Of a stretch of 14,479 nt of DNA, positions 1-6,186 are shown piece after piece. The DNA lies in contig CAYQMF010000146.1 in NCBI GenBank assembly GCA_964418595.1, forward strand, positions 1-14,479, in the 5' to 3' direction. The notes under the pieces are model-generated. The model saw only the letters and a program-made list of their open reading frames with translations, had not been told where the DNA came from and made no database searches. This DNA comes from CAYQMF01 sp964418595 (GTDB lineage Bacteria > Planctomycetota > UBA1135 > UBA2386). Numbering within the stretch: position 1 is the first letter of the stretch; every line of letters begins with the position of its first letter. The position numbers and the translations under genes were made by a program.

Positions 1-824
1 AGATCGAGCACTGGCACAAGACGTACGGCGCCAACAACTTCCCGTTCCACGACCTCACCGCGATCATCAAGAAGGAGTGGATCATCGGCTTCTGCCAGGA
101 GCTGGCGAGCCGCCCGTTCCACAAGGACATCGTCTGGCAGTTGCCGTCGGGCACCCGCGTCGAGGTGATCGACGAAGAGGTCGCCTCCTGGCTGGCGCGC
201 GTGAACGGCAAGTCGCTCAACTACGCGCCGGAGTCGGGCAGCGCCGAGACCCGCAAGCGCATCCGCAAGCAGATGAAGGACGAGTCGCTGCTGCGCGCGG
301 TCCGCGCCGCGGCGAAGTACAAGCTCAACGTCGCCACGTTCTTCGTGGCCGGGTTCCCGGAGGACACCGTCGCCGACCTGAAGCAGACGGTGAAGCTGGC
401 CCGCAGGCTGGCCTTCCACGGCATCTCGGACATGGCCTTCGGCTTCTTCTTCCCCATCCCCAACACGTTCCTCTACCACCAGTTGAAGAACGAGGGTCGG
501 ATCAAGCTGGACGACGACTTCCTGCTGACACCGATCTTCGCCAACGAACCGCGCGTCCGGGACGAGAACAACTACTCGTACCACCTCACCAGCAAGCAGC
601 TCACGCGCTGGCGCTACTGGACGCTGCTCAACTTCTACGCCGTGTCGTACGGCATGCGGCCCTGGCGCATCGTGCGCACCATCTGGAACTCCCTGCGCGG
701 GCGCGAGAGCACCAAGATGGAGACCTACCTGATCGACGTTCGGCGCAAGGTCCGCGTCACCGCGAAGGCGATCTTCACGGGCCGGCGCAGCAAGAAGAAG
801 GACGCCGCCGCGCCGATCGCGTAG
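1..824 (+). CDS. Radical SAM protein, C-terminal part (5' end outside window)
   Basis: The reading frame is open from the window edge (first complete codon at base 3) to a TAG at 822-824, giving 273 visible residues. The TTG at 141 is not a real start, because coding sequence continues upstream of it. The visible part resembles the second half of B12-binding-type radical SAM enzymes: a segment FPFHDLTAIIKKEWIIGFC, then NYAPESGSAETRKRIRKQM (the typical 'E-S-G-S' strand), then ATFFVAGFPEDTVADL, a conserved 'GFPgEt' segment, followed by IPNTFLYHQL. The tail (about residues 195-273) is basic and helical. The CxxxCxxC iron-sulfur motif and any cobalamin-binding domain would lie upstream and cannot be seen, so the reaction cannot be stated. 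The gene converges on the next one with a 15-bp gap. Confidence 0.8.
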   Translation, partial: IEHWHKTYGANNFPFHDLTAIIKKEWIIGFCQELASRPFHKDIVWQLPSGTRVEVIDEEVASWLARVNGKSLNYAPESGSAETRKRIRKQMKDESLLRAVRAAAKYKLNVATFFVAGFPEDTVADLKQTVKLARRLAFHGISDMAFGFFFPIPNTFLYHQLKNEGRIKLDDDFLLTPIFANEPRVRDENNYSYHLTSKQLTRWRYWTLLNFYAVSYGMRPWRIVRTIWNSLRGRESTKMETYLIDVRRKVRVTAKAIFTGRRSKKKDAAAPIA

Positions 825-839
825 GCCCGCGGCTCGTGA

Positions 840-2042
840 TCAGCGCACGACGGTGCGTTCGAGGCGGCGGGATCCGACCGAACCCCTGGAGCGCAGGGTC
901 ACACCGCCGGGCGTCCGCGCCACCTCGATCGGTCCGTCGCTCAGCGGATCGGCGAGTTCGAGCATGGGCGCCTGCGCGTGCCAGGCCACGGCGAGCCGCA
1001 GGAGACGCACGGCGGTGAGCGCCGACCGCAGCGAGCGCTCCGCGGCCTCCCAGCTCACCATGGTCACCTGCAGCATCGGGTTGGCGCGCACGCGAGGATC
1101 GACCATCGCCGCGCGCAGGTGGCTCTGCCGCCCAAGCCACGAGGTCTCTTCCGAGACGGCGAGTTGTGCCTGCGCGGCGATCTGCTGCAGCACGGCGTCG
1201 GCGCCCGCCCAGCGCACGGACCAGGCGTGCCTCCAGTCGGCGAGCGACAGGGCGGCGTCGTGGACGAGGGGTTCGCGCGTCGACTCGTGCATCAGCGTGT
1301 GCGCCCAGAGCAGCGTCTCGCCTTCCCACGCCACCGTGGTCGGGCAGCGAACATCGAGCTGTGCGAGGCCGGTAGCCAGGCGGGCCAGCGAATCGGCACT
1401 CAGCCGGCGCAGGTCCTCGTCGCGCCACATGTCGGCGGTGACGACCACGAGGATAGCCGTGCCGATCATCTGATCGACCACGACCGGTGAGTGCAGGACG
1501 TCCGCCGCGTGGGTCGCGGCGTCGAGCGACAGGTCGACGGCGGCACCGTCCTCGCCCCGGGCCAGTCGCCGGCGCACCTCGATCATGGCGGCATGCGCGA
1601 GGTGGCGCATGGGCAGCAGCAGGGCACGCGCCTGCGAGTACCCACCCTCCCACTTCATGGGCGGGCGCGCATCGGTGAGGTGGGCGCCGCGCTGGAGAGC
1701 AGCGAGCGGCTCCGCCCAGCGACGCGCGAAGTCCGCCGCATCCGTCGCAGACACCGACGACTGGCGCTCGCGCAGGTCGCGCAGGAGGACCTGGTCGCTC
1801 TGGCCAAGGACCTCCGCCAGCGCGCCGGCCTCGGCGTAGGCCGCGAACGCCGACCCGGCGATGCCCTGCCCGGTCACGGGTTCCCGCGTGAAGTCGCGTG
1901 CGTCCCAGCGCCGCGCCGCGGCGTCCGCCCAGGCCGCCATCACCCCCCACTGCGCATTGCCGATGGTGGAGACGGCCGCGACGCCACCCAAGGTGACGAG
2001 CGCGACGAAGATCCCCAGACCCACCCAGCGCCGCGAGTTCAC
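840..2042 (-). CDS. Membrane-anchored protein of unknown function
   Basis: This encodes 400 residues from a GTG start at 2042. I chose this start because it directly precedes a basic N-terminus and one hydrophobic segment (WVGLGIFVALVTLGGVAAV, about residues 6-24), giving an N-terminal anchor or uncleaved signal. The frame extends 44 codons further upstream, but that sequence is low-complexity and overlaps the 3' end of the preceding gene. The rest is mostly helical and rich in Ala, Arg and Leu, with no catalytic motif I recognise. The C-terminal stretch (helix SALTAVRLLRLAVAWHAQAP, then DPLSDGPIEVARTPGGVTL and RSRG) looks like a degenerate form of the 'DPf-G-pl-Y-r...YSvG' tail seen in many anchored planctomycete hypothetical proteins; that likeness is from memory. 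It is last in an apparent operon, 85 bp after the ATP-grasp gene. Function unknown. Confidence 0.72.
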   Translation of the reverse strand: MNSRRWVGLGIFVALVTLGGVAAVSTIGNAQWGVMAAWADAAARRWDARDFTREPVTGQGIAGSAFAAYAEAGALAEVLGQSDQVLLRDLRERQSSVSATDAADFARRWAEPLAALQRGAHLTDARPPMKWEGGYSQARALLLPMRHLAHAAMIEVRRRLARGEDGAAVDLSLDAATHAADVLHSPVVVDQMIGTAILVVVTADMWRDEDLRRLSADSLARLATGLAQLDVRCPTTVAWEGETLLWAHTLMHESTREPLVHDAALSLADWRHAWSVRWAGADAVLQQIAAQAQLAVSEETSWLGRQSHLRAAMVDPRVRANPMLQVTMVSWEAAERSLRSALTAVRLLRLAVAWHAQAPMLELADPLSDGPIEVARTPGGVTLRSRGSVGSRRLERTVVR

Positions 2043-2127
2043 CGGGGACTCTTCGGCAGGATGGCGGCGAGCCGCGACGCAGACCGGGTCGGCCCGATGG
2101 GATGGGGCCGTCAGACGATCGCGGGCG

Positions 2128-3174
2128 TCAACCCAGGGCCGACTCCCGCTCCTTCCACTTCGGCCGCCAGGCAAGCCCCAGGTTCAGGATGCGCTGGATC
2201 AGCTCCGGGTACGGGTAGCCGGCCGCATCGCCGCCGCGCGCGAAGTCTTCCCACCGCGCGAGGTCGGGATTGGCGTTCGCCTCGATCACGTAGACCCTGC
2301 CGTCGTCGGTCACGCGCAGGTCCATGCGGGCATAACCGGAGAGCTCGAGCACCTTGTAGACCTGCCGGCAGATGCGTTGGATCGAACGCTCCGTCGCCGG
2401 GTCCAGACCCTCGGCGGCGTCGGTGTACACCTCGCGATCGACCTGGTACTTGCGGCTCCACTTGACCTTCTCCGTGGCGATGCGGGGCGCCCCCTCCGCC
2501 CATTGGCCGAAGCGCATCTCCCACACCGGGAAGGTCTCGACCCGCTTGTTGCCCATCATGCCGACGTACATCTCGCGACCCTCGATGTACTCCTCGGCGA
2601 TCGCGTCGGTGCCGATGCGGTCGTGCATGAACTCCACGCGCTCCGCGAGCTTCTCGTCGCTGTGCACGACGGAGGCCTGCGAGATCCCGAGCGACGCATC
2701 CTCGAAGCTCGACTTGACGATCAGCGGGAACTCGAGGCGCTTCGCCCGCTTGACCTTGCCACCGCGGGGAAAGAACGCGGCGCGCGGCGTCGGGATGCGG
2801 TGGTAGGTGAGGATCTTCTTGGTGAGCAGCTTGTCGTGGGCGAGGACGAGCCCGCGGGGATTGCAGCCGGTGAACGCCTGCCGCATCAGCTCCAGGTAGG
2901 AGATGACCGCCTGCCCGTACATCGTCACGCCGTGGAACTCCTCGAGCACGTTGAAGGTGATGTCCGGGTCGAAGCGCCGGATCGCCTCGCGGATCACGCC
3001 GAGGTCGTCCAGCACGCCGAGCGGCCGGGCCTCGTGACCGAGCTTCTTCAACGTGGTGAGCACGTCGTTCTCCGTGCGCCACTCGTAGATCTTGTCGTCG
3101 ATGTCGTCGGGCAGCTCTGCCGGCGGCACGAGGTCTTCGTGCATGAGGACGAGCACCCTGAGCGACCGCGTCAT
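2128..3174 (-). CDS. ATP-grasp ligase, D-alanine-D-alanine ligase-like
   Basis: This 348-residue protein has the ATP-grasp layout: an N-terminal Rossmann-like pre-ATP-grasp region (about 1-110, beginning RVLVLMHEDLVPP), the ATP-binding segment around DKLLTKKILTYHRIPTPRA (about 120-140), FPLIVKSSFEDASLGIS, EEYIEGREMYVGM, and the C-terminal metal-binding site YARMDLRV...YVIEANANPDLA. By position Asp285, Glu298 and Asn300 are the expected Mg-ATP ligands. The family activates a carboxylate as an acyl phosphate and joins it to an amine. The substrate cannot be told; 'D-Ala-D-Ala ligase-like' describes the fold only, and it need not be the cell-wall Ddl. No Shine-Dalgarno site is visible. The ATG overlaps the stop of the upstream metallopeptidase gene (ATGA, 3174-3171), so translational coupling is likely. 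The protein probably acts in the cytoplasm, as no signal peptide is seen. Confidence 0.88.
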   Translation of the reverse strand: MTRSLRVLVLMHEDLVPPAELPDDIDDKIYEWRTENDVLTTLKKLGHEARPLGVLDDLGVIREAIRRFDPDITFNVLEEFHGVTMYGQAVISYLELMRQAFTGCNPRGLVLAHDKLLTKKILTYHRIPTPRAAFFPRGGKVKRAKRLEFPLIVKSSFEDASLGISQASVVHSDEKLAERVEFMHDRIGTDAIAEEYIEGREMYVGMMGNKRVETFPVWEMRFGQWAEGAPRIATEKVKWSRKYQVDREVYTDAAEGLDPATERSIQRICRQVYKVLELSGYARMDLRVTDDGRVYVIEANANPDLARWEDFARGGDAAGYPYPELIQRILNLGLAWRPKWKERESALG

Positions 3175-4244
3175 CGTAGAAGCCGATGGTAGCCGCTGTG
3201 CACGTAGTTCATGGTCTGGATCGTGAGCATGATGGTCGCATCCAGCAGCGAGGCCCGCTCGTCGTTGGTCACGATCAGGTCCAGTTCCTCCGCGCGCTCG
3301 ATCAGCTCGCCGAGCACCTGCTTGACCGTGTATTGGAACTCGCCGGTCCAGCGGGCGACGGCGCGCAGGATCTGCGGCTGCACGGTGCGCAAGAATCGAT
3401 GCGCGCGCAGTCCCTTCTCGCCGGGCCTGCGCTCGCGGAACAAGCGCCGCAGGTCGCGGTCGTAACCCGAGGGCCGGTCGCGACCGTAGTGCGATCGCTT
3501 GCGCCGATAGTACTCGCCGAGGCGCATGCGCAGCGACGCCACGGAGTCGGGCCGTTCGCGGCTCTTGACCACCGGCGCCGCGTCGCCGATCTCGCGCATG
3601 AGCCCGTCGATGTACTCGAGCTTCTGCAGCGCGGGCCACTCGGCGTAACGCTTGCGCCAGCGTGAGCCCGGATCGAGCCACACGGCGAAGGTCTCCGCGT
3701 AGTCCTCCGCCGGATGGCTCTGCGCGTACCAGTTGTCGAGGTGCACGACGAACCGCTTGCTGTAGGGCTTGGGGTGGTAGTACGAGCGGTACGGCAAGCT
3801 GAAGCGACCGAAGGTCGCGCGCCAGTCCGGCCGCTTGTGCAGCCGGTAGGCGTTGTCGATGGCGTGTCCGGCCTCGTGCCGGATCAGGCGCATGAAGGCG
3901 CGGTTCGTGCCGCCCTCCACCCATTGCATCTGGCGGCGTTCCAGCAGGCGGAGGCGCGGGTGGACCACGAAGAACGGCACCGCGATGCCCGGCACGCCGT
4001 CGGGCGAGAACCAGTCGGTGGAGATCCAGACATCGGGCTGGAACACCAGTTTCTTCCGGCGCAGCTCGTCGCGGAGTTGGTCGATGCGGGCCGCGATCGG
4101 CGTCTTCTCGATGCTCAGCGCGAGGTCGCAGAACCGGCACTCGAGCAGCTCGGCATCCGTGAGGTCGACCCACTCCGGCCTGGTCCAGCGCACCCGCTTG
4201 CGGGCCTTGGCACGGGGGCGCGGACGTCGGGAAGGCGATGCCAT
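3171..4244 (-). CDS. HExxH zinc metallopeptidase-like protein
   Basis: This encodes 357 residues from the ATG at 4244, which has an AGAAG-type Shine-Dalgarno about ten bases upstream. The frame is open further upstream, but that part is low-complexity. The N-terminus is strongly basic (RRPRPRAKARKRVRW) with no signal peptide. A single CRFC pair lies near residues 35-40. The key motif is RHEAGHAIDNAY, with His123, Glu124 and His127 as the predicted zinc ligands and catalytic base. It is followed about 60 residues later by HPAEDYAETFAVWL, whose acidic residues (Glu180, Asp181, Glu184) include the likely third ligand. The HExxH plus HPxEDxAETF arrangement resembles the family annotated as 'putative zinc-binding metallopeptidase' (Peptidase_Mx, PF15887), inferred from memory. 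The remainder is helical. It is first in the operon, and its stop overlaps the ATP-grasp start by four bases, so the two products probably work on the same substrate. The substrate is unknown. Confidence 0.78.
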   Translation of the reverse strand: MASPSRRPRPRAKARKRVRWTRPEWVDLTDAELLECRFCDLALSIEKTPIAARIDQLRDELRRKKLVFQPDVWISTDWFSPDGVPGIAVPFFVVHPRLRLLERRQMQWVEGGTNRAFMRLIRHEAGHAIDNAYRLHKRPDWRATFGRFSLPYRSYYHPKPYSKRFVVHLDNWYAQSHPAEDYAETFAVWLDPGSRWRKRYAEWPALQKLEYIDGLMREIGDAAPVVKSRERPDSVASLRMRLGEYYRRKRSHYGRDRPSGYDRDLRRLFRERRPGEKGLRAHRFLRTVQPQILRAVARWTGEFQYTVKQVLGELIERAEELDLIVTNDERASLLDATIMLTIQTMNYVHSGYHRLLR

Positions 4245-4439
4245 CGGACATCTTCTATGGATTCGGCGGGGGCGAGACAACGCAGCACCAGGACCGTCCG
4301 CGACGCGACCGGGGCGCCAGCGCCCGGCCAGGGCTCGCAAACGCCACCGACCTGGCCCTTGAGGCCGACGCGCCCGAGGTTATTGGTGGGGCCTCGCCGG
4401 CGCCCGGCAGCCTTCTCCTGCCCCGCCGGCCCGATTCCC
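4245..4439. promoter_or_regulatory. Divergent intergenic region between peptidase operon and rhodanese gene
   Basis: These 195 bases separate two genes transcribed away from each other, so they should carry both promoters. A weak sigma70-like pair for the plus strand is TTGAGG at 4359-4364 and TATTGG at 4381-4386 with a 16-bp spacer; the short AT-rich patch at 4380-4385 stands out in otherwise GC-rich sequence. A small inverted repeat, GGGCGC-CA-GCGCCC, lies at 4312-4325. None of these is strong, and no open frame here looks like a gene. Confidence 0.3.
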
Positions 4440-4970
4440 ATGACCACGACCCTCAGCCTCGACATGACGATGGCGGACATCCTGGACCAGTATCCGGGAG
4501 CCCGCCGCGCCCTCTTCCAGAAGTACCACATCGGCGGCTGCAACTCCTGCGGCTACAGCCCGGACGACACGCTGCGCAGCGTGCTGCAGAAGCACGCGGT
4601 CCAGGCCCCCGACGAAGCGGTGCAGACCATCCTGAAGTTCGACGAACTCGACCGCCGGATGCAGATCCAACCGATGCAGCTCGCCGAGCTGCGCAAGAGC
4701 CGGACGGCGATGCGCCTCGTCGATGTCCGCTCCGAGGAGGAACACGCGTTCGCCAGCATCGCCGGCGGAGAGCTGCTCACCCAGGAGCTGTTCGACGCGC
4801 TCAAGGCGGCACCGAAGGACACCTTCATGGTGTTCTTCTGCCACACCGGCGTCCGGTCGCTGGACGCAGCGGCGTACTTCGTCGGGCACGGCTTCACCAA
4901 CGTGAAGTCGCTGACCGGCGGCATCGACGCCTGGTCCGAACAGATCGACCAGGGCGTCGCGCGCTACTAG
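4440..4970 (+). CDS. DUF1858-rhodanese fusion protein
   Basis: This 176-residue cytoplasmic protein starts at the ATG at 4440; the frame upstream lacks domain-like sequence. Residues about 7-55 match the DUF1858 type (hybrid-cluster-associated redox-disulfide domain): MTMADILDQYPGARRALF, then GGCNSCGY with a CxxC pair, then the 'DDTL' helix. Residues about 75-175 are a rhodanese domain: RLVDVRSEEEHAFASIAGG, then FFCHTGVRSLDAA with the catalytic Cys in a six-residue CHTGVR loop typical of sulfurtransferases, then GFTNVKSLTGGIDAW. The active-site cysteine is present, so persulfide transfer is plausible; the partner is unknown. The CxxC pair could reduce or receive the persulfide, which is inference. 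No Shine-Dalgarno sequence is seen. It is a single-gene unit, divergent from the peptidase operon and convergent with the selenoprotein gene. Confidence 0.88.
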   Translation: MTTTLSLDMTMADILDQYPGARRALFQKYHIGGCNSCGYSPDDTLRSVLQKHAVQAPDEAVQTILKFDELDRRMQIQPMQLAELRKSRTAMRLVDVRSEEEHAFASIAGGELLTQELFDALKAAPKDTFMVFFCHTGVRSLDAAAYFVGHGFTNVKSLTGGIDAWSEQIDQGVARY

Positions 4971-5023
4971 GGAACGCGCGAGAACGACCTCGCACGCCAG
5001 TGCAGGAGCTGACGCGCCCGAAG

Positions 5024-5068
5024 GCGCCCAGCCCAGCGGCACCCAGCCCAGTGGCACCCAGCCCAGTG
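5024..5068. repeat. 15-bp tandem repeat, three copies
   Basis: Three head-to-tail copies of a 15-bp unit (consensus GCACCCAGCCCAGTG) lie at 5024-5038, 5039-5053 and 5054-5068. The last two are identical, and the first differs at two positions. The array lies between the rhodanese stop and the convergent selenoprotein stop, so it is non-coding on both strands by this annotation. It looks like a short minisatellite from slippage; no function is apparent. Confidence 0.85.
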
Positions 5069-5089
5069 GCACGAGGTCTGGTTCCTGCG

Positions 5090-5117
5090 GCGAGGGCCGA
5101 GCACGCCCGGCCCTCGC
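5090..5117. terminator. Likely bidirectional terminator hairpin
   Basis: A perfect 10-bp inverted repeat, GCGAGGGCCG (5090-5099) and CGGCCCTCGC (5108-5117), surrounds an 8-base loop. It sits between two convergent genes (stops at 4970 and 5136), where a shared terminator is expected. No T-tract follows on either strand, so termination by hairpin alone, or Rho-assisted, is inferred and not shown. Confidence 0.6.
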
Positions 5118-5135
5118 GCCCGACCCCCGCTGGCC

Positions 5136-6077
5136 CTACCGCCGCACGGGCGGGTTCAGGATGCGATCGATCCGGGCTTTCTGGCCGGGATCGCGCTCGG
5201 CGAGCGCCGCGAGTTCCTTCTTGGCGCGGGCGACGATCGCCTCGTCCTTGTCGCGCAGGAGCAAGCCCCAGAACGTGATCGCCTGCCGATCGGACGGGAT
5301 CCGGTTCGCTTCGACCATCGCCTTGAGCTTGTTCGCCAGCTCCGCCTGGGCGGCCTGGGCCTCCTCGGCGGTGCGAGGACGCGGCGCACTCGACATGACC
5401 TTGGCCATTTCGAGGTCGATGATGCGCGGGCCGATCTCGGCCTTCTGCTCCGCGGTGAGCTTGCTCTCGAACCCGGCCAGTTCGGTCTTGGCCGCGTCCA
5501 GGTCGACCTTGCCGAGGTCGATGCGCGTGACCAGGAGCTTCATCGAGTCGGCCGGCGTGAGCTTGCCACTCTTGGCCTTGGCCGCGAGCTCGGTCTCGGC
5601 CGCGAGCGCGGCGTGGACGCGCTGGAAGCCATCGACGCTACGGTCGATCGACTTGGTGAGGACTTCGCCCTCGGCGTCCATGTAGCACAGCGTGGGGAAG
5701 CCGGTGAACTTCTTCTCGGCGAGAAGGTTGCCGTACGGCTCGTCCTTCACGTGCGACGTATTGTGCAGGTACAGGACGACGTTCTTGGCGAACTCGGGGA
5801 AGGCAGCGTCGGAGAGCGGACCGCTCTCCAGGGAGTTGCAAGGCGGTCAATTCGCGTAGCTGCGCGTGAAGTACGCAAAGATCAGCTTGCCCTCGGCCTT
5901 GGCCTGCTTGCGGGCGGCGTCGTAGTCGAAGCTCCAGGGCGCGAGCTTGAACACTTCCTTCGCGAGCTTTTCCTCGCGGAGCTTGACGAGGTCCTCTTGG
6001 GACGGTTGTTGGCGCTGGGCAGCGAGTGGCGCAGAGAGCGCCAGGGCCGCCAGCACCAGGGCGGAGACGGTCTTCAT
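5136..6077 (-). CDS. Secreted thioredoxin-like selenoprotein (UxxC), TGA read as selenocysteine
   Basis: I read this as one 313-residue protein from the ATG at 6077 to the TAG at 5136-5138, with an in-frame TGA at 5847-5849 as Sec77. A good Shine-Dalgarno (AAGGA, 5 bases before the ATG) supports the start. Residues 1-20 form a signal peptide (MKTVSALVLAALALSAPLAA), so the protein is exported. The thioredoxin-like fold follows: KLIFAYFTRSYAN, then U-P-P-C (Sec77, Cys80) in the place of CxxC, a helix NSLESGPLSDAAFPEFA, strand VVLYLHN, and the cis-Pro loop FTGFPTLCYMDAEGEVL. Residues about 155-313 are a charged, Ala/Lys/Glu-rich helical region of unknown role. No other stop interrupts the frame, and a SECIS-like hairpin follows the TGA. 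Probable role: extracytoplasmic thiol redox chemistry or a reductase. The alternative is a Cys-to-stop mutation or a base-call error. Confidence 0.82.
5811..5829 (-). promoter_or_regulatory. Bacterial SECIS-like stem-loop
   Basis: In the mRNA sense the sequence is GGAGAGC-GGUCC-GCUCUCC, a perfect 7-bp stem with a GGUCC apical loop. It lies within the coding sequence, and 24 nt separate the UGA from the loop GGU. The E. coli fdhF SECIS has a GGUCU loop at a similar distance, and bacterial SECIS elements generally need a GU-containing loop roughly 16-37 nt after the UGA (established knowledge). The bulged U of the fdhF element is not evident here. Its expected role is to recruit SelB with Sec-tRNA to the UGA. 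Confidence 0.72.
5847..5849 (-). other. In-frame TGA, predicted selenocysteine codon (Sec77)
   Basis: This TGA falls exactly at the first position of the thioredoxin active-site motif (N-U-P-P-C-N). Coding sequence of the same frame and character continues on both sides. It differs by one base from TGC, the expected Cys codon. Confidence 0.8.
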
Positions 6078-6186
6078 GGGTTTCCTTGCTTGGGGGGGGG
6101 AAGGTCACCGCAGTGTCGCGCCGAAGGCACCGTAGCGGAAGGGCGGCGTCCTTGAATCGCCCCGGGGCCGAGGCATCCTCGCCCGG
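6078..6186. promoter_or_regulatory. Divergent promoter region with a G9 tract
   Basis: These 109 bases lie between the divergent selenoprotein and Asp-box genes and must hold the promoter for each unless transcription begins farther out. A run of nine G (6092-6100) lies just upstream of the selenoprotein ribosome binding site. For the plus strand, TTGAAT at 6152-6157 is a weak -35-like hexamer without a convincing -10. No operator-like palindrome stands out. Confidence 0.35.
6081..6087 (-). promoter_or_regulatory. Ribosome binding site of the selenoprotein gene
   Basis: The mRNA-sense sequence AAGGAAA lies immediately upstream of the ATG at 6077, with 5 bases between AAGGA and the start. It is the clearest Shine-Dalgarno in the window and fixes this start, which also gives a complete signal peptide. 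Confidence 0.7.

Noticed and set aside
141..824. Complete gene starting at the TTG at 141
   Set aside because: Radical SAM-like coding sequence continues upstream in frame to the window edge, so this is a partial gene and not one starting at 141.
844..857. Small hairpin CGCAC-GACG-GTGCG near the convergent gene ends
   Set aside because: A 5-bp stem inside the coding sequence of the minus-strand gene is not above chance in GC-rich DNA, so I do not call it a terminator.
1861..3192. Open frame of 443 codons on the plus strand
   Set aside because: It is antisense to the ATP-grasp gene, whose motifs are clear. The translation is Leu/Ala/Val/His-rich shadow sequence.
4380..5072. Minus-strand frame starting with PLGWV repeats
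   Set aside because: The PLGWV motif is only the translation of the 15-bp tandem repeat. The rest is antisense to the DUF1858-rhodanese gene.
5136..5750. Independent gene starting at the GTG at 5750
   Set aside because: This start would cut the thioredoxin fold after its active-site helix. The same frame continues upstream without a stop to PPC and the TGA, so it is the second half of the selenoprotein.
5847..5849. TGA as an inactivating mutation (pseudogene)
   Set aside because: Possible, but less likely. The TGA is at the catalytic Cys position, a SECIS-like hairpin follows at the right distance, and the downstream frame shows no other decay.
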